Assembly (NCBI GenBank): GCA_031273585.1
Contig: JAISRP010000259.1
Location: 1 to 5,696 of the forward strand
Source of the DNA: Synergistaceae bacterium
Lineage (GTDB): Bacteria > Synergistota > Synergistia > Synergistales > Synergistaceae
Reading direction: 5' to 3'
DNA length: 5,696 nucleotides
Shown here: piece by piece, positions 1 to 5,696 of the stretch
Layout of the letters: every line of letters starts with the position of its first letter
Position numbering within the stretch: position 1 is the stretch's first letter
The notes under the pieces: generated by a model
What the model was told of the DNA's origin: nothing
The model's input: the letters and a program-made list of their open reading frames with translations, nothing else
The model's database searches: none
Position numbers and translations under genes: made by a program

Positions 1-49
1 TGGCGGGTGTGGGCGGAGCCCACGGTCCTCTCCCTGCACTGGCTGCAGG
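1..49 (-). other. Region behind gltB with two short inverted repeats
   Basis: Directly behind the gltB stop lie CCTGCA (33-38) / TGCAGG (44-49) with a 5-nt loop and GTGGGC (9-14) / GCCCAC (18-23) with a 3-nt loop. No T-run follows either stem on the minus strand, so neither is a standard intrinsic terminator. Too little sequence remains to identify a downstream gene. Confidence 0.4.
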
Positions 50-3000
50 TCAGCTTTTTCTCTCCTCCGCCCTTCCTGCCGTGACGGCGCCGAAGACCAC
101 CATCGGGATGTCATCCTCAGGCACGCCGTCCTCCCTGGCCTTGCGCATCGCCTCCAGCACCTTGCTGTAGGCGTGCGGAAGCACCTTGACGAATGACTTC
201 AGGCTGGTTCCGAAGTCGTCCAGTATGGAGGCGGCTATCGTGCTGCCGGTGTACGACCTGTGGCGCGAGATCAATTCGCGCAGGAGATCGGCGTCCTCGG
301 AGTTTGGCTCGGCGAGGCCGATCAGCCCTGGGTTCGACCTGCCGGGCAGGCGTCCGTCCGGGTCGTAGACGTAAGCTATGCCGCCGGACATCCCGGCGCC
401 GAAGTTCCTGCCCGTGGGGCCCAGGATCACGGCGACGCCCCTCGTCATGTACTCGCAGCCGTGGTCTCCGACTCCCTCCACGACGGCCGTGGCCCCGCTG
501 TTACGGACGCAGAAGCGTTCGCCCGCCACGCCCCTTATGAAGATCTCCCCGGACGTTGCGCCGTAGAGGGCCACGTTGCCGATGATCACGTTCCTGGCGT
601 CGTCGGCCGTCTTCGAGCCCTCCGGCGGCATTATCACGATCCTCCCGCCGGAGAGCCCCTTGCCGACGTGGTCGTTGGCCTCGCCGTGGAGTTCTAGGGT
701 CACGCCGCGCGCCAGGAACGCGCCGAAGCTCTGGCCCGCCGATCCGTCGAAGACGAGGCGTATCGTGTCGTCGGGGAGCCCGTTTATGCCGAACCTCCGC
801 GTTATCTCGCTGGAGAGCATCGCCCCGACCGTGCGGTTCGTGTTGTCTATTGCGAGCCGCGATGTTATCCGCTCGGAGTGCTCGAGCCCCGGGAGGCAGA
901 GGGGGATGAGGGTGTTCCTGTCGAGCGACCTCTGAAGCATGTGCTCCTGCGGGAAGTGGAAGTAGCGGTCCTCCTTCCTCTCTATGGACGACGGCTGTGA
1001 GAGCAGCCCTGAGAGGTCGACGGTGCGGGCCTTCTCGCTGTTTATCTTGTACTTGACGCGCAGCAGCTCGACGTGCCCGATGAGCTCGTTGAATGTGTGC
1101 GCGCCGACCATTGCCATCCACTCCCTCACCTCCTGCGCCATGAAGCGCATGAAGTTCTCGACGTGCTCGGGCTTGCCGCTGAATTTTTTTCTGAGGCTCG
1201 GGTTCTGCGTCGTTATTCCCACAGGGCAGGTGTCGAGGTTGCAGACCCGCATCATGTCGCAGCCCAGCGCGACTAAGACGGACGTGGCGAACCCGAACTC
1301 CTCGGCGCCCAGGAGGGCCGCTATTACGATGTCCCGCCCCGTCAGCAGCTTGCCGTCCGTCTCGAGGGTGACCCGGCTGCGGAAGTTATTGAGCAGCAGG
1401 GTCTGATGCGCCTCGGCGATGCCCAGCTCCCACGGCAGTCCCGTGTGCCTTATGCTGCTCCTGGGGGCGGCGCCCGTGCCCCCGTCGTAGCCGCTGATCA
1501 GGATGACGTCCGCCAGCCCCTTTGCCACGCCGACGGAGATCGTGCCGACCCCGGCCTCGGACACTAGCTTGACGCTGATGCGGGCGTGCCTGTTCGCGTT
1601 CTTGAGGTCGTGAATGAGCTGCGCCAAGTCTTCTATTGAATATATGTCGTGGTGGGGGGGCGGCGATATGAGGTCCACGCCGGGCGTCGAGTTTCTGGCC
1701 CGGGCGATCCACGGGTACACCTTCGTCCCGGGGAGATGTCCGCCCTCGCCGGGCTTGGCCCCCTGCGCCATCTTTATCTGCAGCTCGACCGCGTTGTTGA
1801 GGTAAGCAATGGTCACGCCGAAGCGGGCGGAGGCCACCTGCTTTATCGCGCTCGACGAGCTCTCCCCGTCCTCGCGCGGCGCCCACCGCTCCGTTATCTC
1901 CCCGCCCTCGCCGCTGTTGCTCTTGCCGTGCAGCCGGTTCATGGCTATCGCTATGCACTCGTGAGCCTCCGGGCTGATCGAGCCGTAGGACATGGCGCCG
2001 GATTTGAAGCGGCGGACTATGTTCTCCACCGGCTCCACGGAGTCTATGGGGATGGGCTTGCCCCTGGTCACTATGTTGAGCATACTGCGGATGTTCTTCA
2101 GCACGTTCGACCTGCTCGCCACGTTGGCCGTAAATTTTTTGAACATCTCGTAGTCGCCGTTGCGGCACGCCTGCTGAAGGTAGTAGATGTTCTCGGGGTT
2201 GAATAGATGGTACTCGCCGTCGCGCCTCCACTTGAAGTCGCCCCCCGGGTCGAGCGGGCTGCCAATCTTTATGGAGTTGAAGGCGCTCTCGTGGCGCGCC
2301 CTGCTCTCCCACTCTATCTCCTTCAGTGTAACGCCGCCGATTCGGGTCGTCGTCCCCGTGAAATATTCGTTCACGACCTGCTCGCTCACCCCAAGGGCCT
2401 CGAATATCTGAGCCCCCTGATAGCTGCGGACCGTCGATATGCCCATCTTGGATATAACCTTGACTATTCCCTTCGTGAGCCCGTTCATGTAGTTTTCGAG
2501 CGCGGCCTCCTCGCCGCACTTTATCGCCCCTCCGGACGCCATGTCGCGGATGATCCTGTAGGACAGGTATGGGTTGATCGCGTCCGCCCCGTAGCCTATG
2601 AGAGCCGCGAAGTGGTGTACCTCGCGGGGCTCGCCGCTCTCGAGCACGATGCTGACGCGGGGCCTGGTCTTCTTGCGTATGAGGTGGTGGTGCAGCCCCG
2701 CGCCGGCCAGCAGCGCAGGGATTGGAATTTTGTTCTCGTCAGCGCCGCGGTCCGACAGGATTATCAGGTTGTAACCCTCCTCGACGGCGATGTCCGCCGC
2801 GAAGTACAGGTTATCCAGCGCCTTCCTGAGCCCGCCCTGAAGCCTGTTGTTGAAGAGCATGGGGAGCGTGACGCAGCGGAAGCCCTTCTCGCCGATGTTG
2901 CGCAGCTTGAGCAGCTCGCCGTCAGAGAGTATCGGGGTCCTGTGCCGGATCATGCGGCAGTTGCCGGGGCCCGGCTTCAGCATGTTGCCCTCGCTGCCGA

Positions 3001-4771
3001 ACTGGACGCTGGATGATGTCACGTTGGCCTCCCTCAGGGCGTCGAGGGGAGGGTTGGTCACCTGAGCGAACATCTGCTTGAAGTAGTTATACAAGAGCTG
3101 CGGCCTCTCGGACAGCACGGCGAGCGGCACGTCCGTGCCCATGGATGCGATGGGCTCCTCGCCGGTTTCCGCCATCGGCTTCAGGGTCAGGCGGAGGTCC
3201 TCCCACGTGTAGCCGAAGATCTTCTCGGCCTCGAGCAGGGCGCATGGCTCCGAACCGGCGTTCTCCGTCGAGACGAACAGGGATTCGAGCCCGATGAAGT
3301 CCTTGAGGAGCGCGCGCTCGTAAGGGGCCGAGGAGTTGGCCGACCGCTTGCTCTGCATTATGTCGAGCCAGCGATGGCCGGTTCCCGGGTGGGACGGGAG
3401 TTTGTCGAGCTCCAATATGTTCTTCTCGACCCACTTCCTGTACGGCGCCTCCGCCGCTACCCTTGACTTTATCTCGTCGTCCTCGATTATCCTGCCCTCC
3501 ATCGTGTCGATTAAGAGCATCCTGCCGGGGCGGAGGCGATCCTTCCTTATTATGTCCTCATCCGGTATGGGCAGGACTCCGACCTCGCTCGACAGTATCA
3601 GGACGCCGTTTTTCGTGACGCAGTACCGGGAGGGGCGCAGACCGTTCCGGTCCAGACGAGCCCCAGCGACGACGCCGTCCGTGAAGGCGATCGCGGCCGG
3701 CCCGTCCCACGGCTCCATGAGGCAGCTCGCGTACTCGTAAAACGCCCGCCTGTCGGGGTCCATGTCCGCGTCCTTCTCCCACGGCTCCGGAATCGCCATC
3801 ATGAGGGCATGAGGAAAGCTGAAGCCGGCGTTCAGCATGAACTGCAGGAAGTCGTCCAGCATGGCCGAGTCGCTGCCGTCCTCGTTTATCAGCGGCAGTA
3901 TCTTAGAGTAGTCCGACCCGTACTTCTCCGATTCCAGTATGGACTCGCGGGCCTTGATCCAGTTCACGTTGCCGCGAATGGTGTTGATCTCCCCGTTGTG
4001 AATTATGTGAGTTATCGGGTGGGCCCTCTCCCAGCTCGGAAACGTGTTCGTGGAGTACCGGGAGTGGACGAGGGCAATAGCCGACTCGACGTCCTCGTCC
4101 CTCAGGTCGAGGTAGAAGGCGTCCATCTGCCCCGGTATGAGCATACCCTTGTAGACCACGGTGCGGGACGAGATGCTCGCCATGTAGAAGTAGGGGTCGG
4201 AGCCCATGTACTTCACGTTCCTTATCTGGGCCAGTGCCAGCTTCGAGATGACGTACAGCTTGCGGTCGAAGTCCTCGCGGCTCATGCCGGGCGGCCTGCG
4301 TATGAACACCTGAATTATGGCGGGGCAGACGTCGCGGGCAAGACGCCCGACCGCGGCCGGATAAGTCGGCACGGGGCGCACACCGATCTGCTCCATCCCC
4401 TCACCCCTCACTATGGACTCGAAGATCCCGAGGCTCTTATCCCTGCGAGCCCTGTCCGGGGATGCAAATATCATGGCGACCCCGTACTCCCCCTCGTCTG
4501 GGAGGTCGATTCCGACGTCGGCGCAGACCCGTTTCAGGAAGACGTGAGGTATCTGCATCAGTATGCCGGCGCCGTCCCCCGTGTCCGGCTCGGCCCCAAC
4601 GCCCGCCCTGTGGCTGAGGTTGATGAGGACCCGGAGGGCATCCCTGACGAGCGAGTGAGATCTGTTTCCCTCAATGTTCACCAGCATTCCTATCCCGCAG
4701 GCGTCGTGCTCGAACTTGGGGTCGTACAAACCGATCTTATTCAGCGAATTTTGCATAATTTTCCGCATCAT
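50..4771 (-). CDS. gltB: Glutamate synthase large (alpha) subunit, NAD(P)H-type GltB
   Basis: This cytoplasmic enzyme makes glutamate from glutamine and 2-oxoglutarate (GOGAT half of the GS-GOGAT cycle). The 1573-residue product carries every expected domain. The class-II glutaminase spans about 25-425; its nucleophile is Cys25 in EHDACGIG, so a 24-residue propeptide is probably removed, and HNGEIN lies at 258-263. A central domain follows to about 820. The FMN domain then shows GKSNSGEGGE near 950, GAKPGEGG near 1008 and GYDGGTGA at 1094-1101. The 3Fe-4S cysteines are 1171, 1177 and 1182 (C-x5-C-x4-C). The C-terminal beta-helix has repeated Gly-rich turns from about 1330. The stretch between GEGGE and SSAIKQ is short and lacks the loop typical of ferredoxin-dependent GltS, which favours the NAD(P)H type needing GltD. 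No gltD is visible; it may lie beyond position 1. The start is ATG-ATG at 4771/4768 with only a weak AGAAG-like ribosome site; ATG at 4756 is an alternative. The family is certain; the start is less so. Confidence 0.97.
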   Translation of the reverse strand: MMRKIMQNSLNKIGLYDPKFEHDACGIGMLVNIEGNRSHSLVRDALRVLINLSHRAGVGAEPDTGDGAGILMQIPHVFLKRVCADVGIDLPDEGEYGVAMIFASPDRARRDKSLGIFESIVRGEGMEQIGVRPVPTYPAAVGRLARDVCPAIIQVFIRRPPGMSREDFDRKLYVISKLALAQIRNVKYMGSDPYFYMASISSRTVVYKGMLIPGQMDAFYLDLRDEDVESAIALVHSRYSTNTFPSWERAHPITHIIHNGEINTIRGNVNWIKARESILESEKYGSDYSKILPLINEDGSDSAMLDDFLQFMLNAGFSFPHALMMAIPEPWEKDADMDPDRRAFYEYASCLMEPWDGPAAIAFTDGVVAGARLDRNGLRPSRYCVTKNGVLILSSEVGVLPIPDEDIIRKDRLRPGRMLLIDTMEGRIIEDDEIKSRVAAEAPYRKWVEKNILELDKLPSHPGTGHRWLDIMQSKRSANSSAPYERALLKDFIGLESLFVSTENAGSEPCALLEAEKIFGYTWEDLRLTLKPMAETGEEPIASMGTDVPLAVLSERPQLLYNYFKQMFAQVTNPPLDALREANVTSSSVQFGSEGNMLKPGPGNCRMIRHRTPILSDGELLKLRNIGEKGFRCVTLPMLFNNRLQGGLRKALDNLYFAADIAVEEGYNLIILSDRGADENKIPIPALLAGAGLHHHLIRKKTRPRVSIVLESGEPREVHHFAALIGYGADAINPYLSYRIIRDMASGGAIKCGEEAALENYMNGLTKGIVKVISKMGISTVRSYQGAQIFEALGVSEQVVNEYFTGTTTRIGGVTLKEIEWESRARHESAFNSIKIGSPLDPGGDFKWRRDGEYHLFNPENIYYLQQACRNGDYEMFKKFTANVASRSNVLKNIRSMLNIVTRGKPIPIDSVEPVENIVRRFKSGAMSYGSISPEAHECIAIAMNRLHGKSNSGEGGEITERWAPREDGESSSSAIKQVASARFGVTIAYLNNAVELQIKMAQGAKPGEGGHLPGTKVYPWIARARNSTPGVDLISPPPHHDIYSIEDLAQLIHDLKNANRHARISVKLVSEAGVGTISVGVAKGLADVILISGYDGGTGAAPRSSIRHTGLPWELGIAEAHQTLLLNNFRSRVTLETDGKLLTGRDIVIAALLGAEEFGFATSVLVALGCDMMRVCNLDTCPVGITTQNPSLRKKFSGKPEHVENFMRFMAQEVREWMAMVGAHTFNELIGHVELLRVKYKINSEKARTVDLSGLLSQPSSIERKEDRYFHFPQEHMLQRSLDRNTLIPLCLPGLEHSERITSRLAIDNTNRTVGAMLSSEITRRFGINGLPDDTIRLVFDGSAGQSFGAFLARGVTLELHGEANDHVGKGLSGGRIVIMPPEGSKTADDARNVIIGNVALYGATSGEIFIRGVAGERFCVRNSGATAVVEGVGDHGCEYMTRGVAVILGPTGRNFGAGMSGGIAYVYDPDGRLPGRSNPGLIGLAEPNSEDADLLRELISRHRSYTGSTIAASILDDFGTSLKSFVKVLPHAYSKVLEAMRKAREDGVPEDDIPMVVFGAVTAGRAEERKS

Positions 4772-4801
4772 TATCTACTTCTTTCTTTATTTTTTTGTCA
4801 A
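4772..4801 (-). promoter_or_regulatory. Alternative promoter abutting the gltB start
   Basis: On the minus strand a perfect TTGACA (4801-4796) is followed after 18 bp by TAGATA (4777-4772), which touches the first ATG of gltB. If it is used, the transcript would begin around 4765, inside the annotated start, and translation would have to begin at the ATG at 4756 (residue 6). That start still leaves a propeptide before Cys25. The region may instead be only the purine-rich leader and ribosome site. Confidence 0.25.
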
Positions 4802-4820
4802 TAACGTATCAGCAATCCAG

Positions 4821-4836
4821 CACAATAAAAATTGTG
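4821..4836. repeat. Inverted repeat CACAAT-N4-ATTGTG in gltB leader
   Basis: CACAAT (4821-4826) and ATTGTG (4831-4836) are perfect reverse complements around AAAA. The repeat lies about 30-45 nt downstream of the proposed gltB transcription start, where a bound repressor would block transcription. As RNA it would form only a weak 6-bp AT-rich stem, so a protein site seems likelier than a hairpin signal. Confidence 0.4.
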
Positions 4837-4870
4837 TGTGACTGAAAATTTCAAAAAAAATGATTTGCGC

Positions 4871-4899
4871 ATTCTATCACGGACGACAGAAGGGCGCAA
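4871..4899 (-). promoter_or_regulatory. Probable extended -10 promoter of gltB
   Basis: Read on the minus strand, TTGCGC (4899-4894) is followed after 17 bp by TAGAAT (4876-4871), which differs from TATAAT at one base. A TG one base before the -10 (TGA-TAGAAT) makes it an extended -10 element, which would compensate for the weak -35. Transcription would start near 4864, leaving a leader of about 93 nt. A second candidate lies closer to the gene at 4772-4801. Confidence 0.45.
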
Positions 4900-4983
4900 G
4901 CAAAAAAATAAGCTATGCAGTATACGAGGACGAAATTTACGAGAGTTCTTTTTATATTTATCAGCTTAGCTCTCTCTTAAAAA

Positions 4984-5015
4984 TGCATATAGAGATTCGA
5001 TCAAATATATATGCA
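4984..5015. repeat. Inverted repeat TGCATATA / TATATGCA, candidate operator
   Basis: TGCATATA at 4984-4991 and its exact reverse complement TATATGCA at 5008-5015 are separated by 16 bp, giving 24 bp between arm centres. The repeat ends 39 bp before the -35 of the amt promoter, a position typical for an activator. No known regulator consensus was recognised. Confidence 0.45.
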
Positions 5016-5054
5016 CTTCGCCAAGAAAAATAAGCAGAAAATTTTGCGAAATAC

Positions 5055-5082
5055 TTGACTAAAAAATTTTCCGGAGTAAAAT
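5055..5082 (+). promoter_or_regulatory. Probable sigma70-type promoter of amt
   Basis: TTGACT (5055-5060) and TAAAAT (5077-5082) are separated by 16 bp; each matches the -35/-10 consensus at five of six positions. Transcription would start near 5089, giving a leader of about 130 nt before amt. It is the best plus-strand promoter match in the gap. The site is inferred from sequence only. Confidence 0.6.
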
Positions 5083-5134
5083 GCCCTGCATTGAACGATT
5101 GTATTTTTTCCAGCTATTCGTCAATGGAAATTTT

Positions 5135-5161
5135 GGGTCGCGCAGGGGGGGATGGAATGGG
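5135..5161 (+). other. Putative G-quadruplex motif in the amt leader
   Basis: Four GGG tracts at 5135-5137, 5145-5147, 5149-5151 and 5159-5161 are separated by loops of 7, 1 and 7 nt, which fits the usual G3-N1-7 pattern. The middle two belong to a run of seven G at 5145-5151. The motif is on the coding strand, 44 nt before the amt ribosome site. The fit is direct; folding and function are inference. Confidence 0.4.
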
Positions 5162-5205
5162 ACGAGAAATTCAGGCGCGGAGGGCTAAATTTCGATCAGC
5201 GAACG

Positions 5206-5210
5206 GGAGG
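5206..5210 (+). promoter_or_regulatory. Ribosome binding site of amt
   Basis: GGAGG (part of GGGAGG at 5205-5210) lies 8 nt before ATG 5219. It is 5 nt from the in-frame GTG 5216 and only 1 nt from the out-of-frame ATG 5212, so spacing favours ATG 5219. Confidence 0.85.
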
Positions 5211-5218
5211 TATGAGTG

Positions 5219-5696
5219 ATGTTTTCATCTGTCGACACGATATGGGTACTATTGGGGGCGATACTGGTCTTCTTCATGCAGGCCGGATTCGCGATGGTGG
5301 AGACCGGCTTCACCAGGGCCAAGAACGCCGGCAATATAATAATGAAGAACCTCATGGATTTTTGTCTGGGCTCGGTGGCATTCTGGATAATAGGCTTCGG
5401 CATAATGTTCGGGGCGGATTTGGCTGGGGTGATAGGGACGCCCGACCTCTTCGTGAGGGGTAACTACGACTCGTCGTTCCCAACGTACGTGTTTTTAATT
5501 TTCCAGACCGTCTTCTGCGCCACGGCCGCGACCATAGTCTCCGGCGCGATGGCGGAGCGCACGAAATTTTCGTCGTACTGCATCTACAGCGTGGTGATAA
5601 GCGCACTGATATACCCGATCTCCGGGCACTGGATATGGGGCGGCGGCTGGCTCTCCAAAATGGGATTTCACGACTTCGCCGGATCGACCGCGGTTC
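5219..5696 (+). CDS. amt: Ammonium transporter Amt, 5' part (cut by window end)
   Basis: This is an inner-membrane ammonium channel of the Amt/Mep/Rh family; 159 codons are visible and the frame is still open at the edge. The protein starts MFSSVDTIWVLLGAILVFFM, so the first membrane helix begins within ten residues and there is no long signal peptide. Further hydrophobic helices lie near 48-72, 89-110 and 119-140. The AmtB landmarks are present: Phe95 and Phe99 in FQTVF match the E. coli pore gate Phe103/Phe107, SGAMAER follows, Trp140 in WGGG matches Trp148, and Asp152 in DFAGSTAV matches Asp160. The pore histidine equivalent to His168 would be the next codon, just outside. The start is well fixed: GGAGG at 5206-5210 sits 8 nt before ATG 5219, and an in-frame TGA at 5213-5215 leaves only GTG 5216 as an alternative. 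It is transcribed divergently from gltB; a glnK (PII) gene often follows amt but cannot be seen. Confidence 0.96.
   Translation, partial: MFSSVDTIWVLLGAILVFFMQAGFAMVETGFTRAKNAGNIIMKNLMDFCLGSVAFWIIGFGIMFGADLAGVIGTPDLFVRGNYDSSFPTYVFLIFQTVFCATAATIVSGAMAERTKFSSYCIYSVVISALIYPISGHWIWGGGWLSKMGFHDFAGSTAV

Larger units (their letters stand above)
4772..5218. other. AT-rich divergent control region between gltB and amt
   Basis: These 447 bp contain no convincing gene. Composition changes sharply from the GC-rich genes on both sides; for example 4981-5040 has about 30 percent G+C. The region holds the probable promoters of both genes, inverted repeats at 4821-4836, 4843-4853 and 4984-5015, and six AAATTT tracts. 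From about 5135 it becomes G-rich again as the amt leader. No sigma54 -24/-12 element, NtrC palindrome or clear terminator was found. A 57-codon frame at 4860-5033 has no ribosome site and is treated as doubtful. Confidence 0.85.

Noticed and set aside
9..49. Intrinsic terminator for gltB
   Set aside because: Two stems are present but neither is followed by a run of T on the minus strand.
1..54. Possible tRNA 3' end on the minus strand (ends in CCA at the window edge)
   Set aside because: There is no GTTC-type T-loop and no 5-bp T-stem with a 7-nt loop; the GTGGGC/GCCCAC stem has a 3-nt loop.
1180..1192. A7 run in gltB (minus strand, Lys-Lys-Phe) as a programmed frameshift or frame error
   Set aside because: The reading frame continues through conserved GltB sequence on both sides, so there is no frame break to explain.
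3809..4804. Long plus-strand open frame (331 codons) opposite gltB
   Set aside because: It is antisense to the conserved glutaminase domain, resembles no known family and has no ribosome site of note. Such frames arise opposite GC-rich genes. The same applies to the other long frames overlapping gltB on either strand, such as 2207-3016 and 1386-2519.
5107..5130. TTTCCA / TGGAAA hairpin followed by TTTT in the amt leader, as an attenuator
   Set aside because: The stem has six mostly weak pairs around a 12-nt loop and the T-run is only four bases, so it is too weak to call.
4772..5218. Sigma54 promoter or NtrC sites expected for nitrogen genes
   Set aside because: I found no TGGCAC-N5-TTGC match on either strand and no TGCACC/GGTGCA palindrome.
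5152..5463. Plus-strand open frame of 103 codons with a G-rich stretch before its ATG
   Set aside because: It overlaps amt in another frame from 5219 on, and its sequence shows no family features. The amt frame carries clear transporter motifs, so this is a shadow.

Overview
This window looks like a bacterial nitrogen-assimilation locus with two divergently transcribed genes. A complete gene for the large (alpha) subunit of glutamate synthase (gltB, minus strand) fills most of it. The first part of an ammonium transporter gene (amt, plus strand) runs off the right edge. The coding DNA is GC-rich, while the gap between the two genes is strongly AT-rich. Isoleucine is mostly written as ATA in amt (12 of 15 codons), and the Arg codon AGG appears there too. 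That mix of high GC and ATA/AGG is compatible with an anaerobic, Synergistota-like or similar Gram-negative bacterium. This is only a guess from composition; nothing in the window settles the taxon.

Layout: positions 1-49 are non-coding or the edge of an unseen neighbour. They hold two small inverted repeats directly behind the gltB stop codon and an unresolved hint of a downstream open frame. Positions 50-4771 (minus) are gltB, 1573 codons. All parts of the enzyme are present: the N-terminal glutaminase with its nucleophile Cys25, the central domain, the FMN domain, the 3Fe-4S cysteines and the C-terminal beta-helix. Positions 4772-5218 are a 447-bp divergent control region. It contains a sigma70-like promoter for each gene, several inverted repeats that could be operators, and a G-rich stretch in the amt leader that fits a G-quadruplex pattern. 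Positions 5219-5696 (plus) are the first 159 codons of amt, preceded by a good Shine-Dalgarno sequence.

The genes fit one pathway. Amt brings ammonium into the cell, glutamine synthetase (not in the window) fixes it into glutamine, and GltB, with a small subunit GltD that is also not visible here, transfers the amide nitrogen to 2-oxoglutarate to give glutamate. The shared control region suggests that both genes respond to nitrogen status. I found no clear sigma54 promoter or NtrC site. Neither gene is novel as a family; the points of interest are in the intergenic control region.
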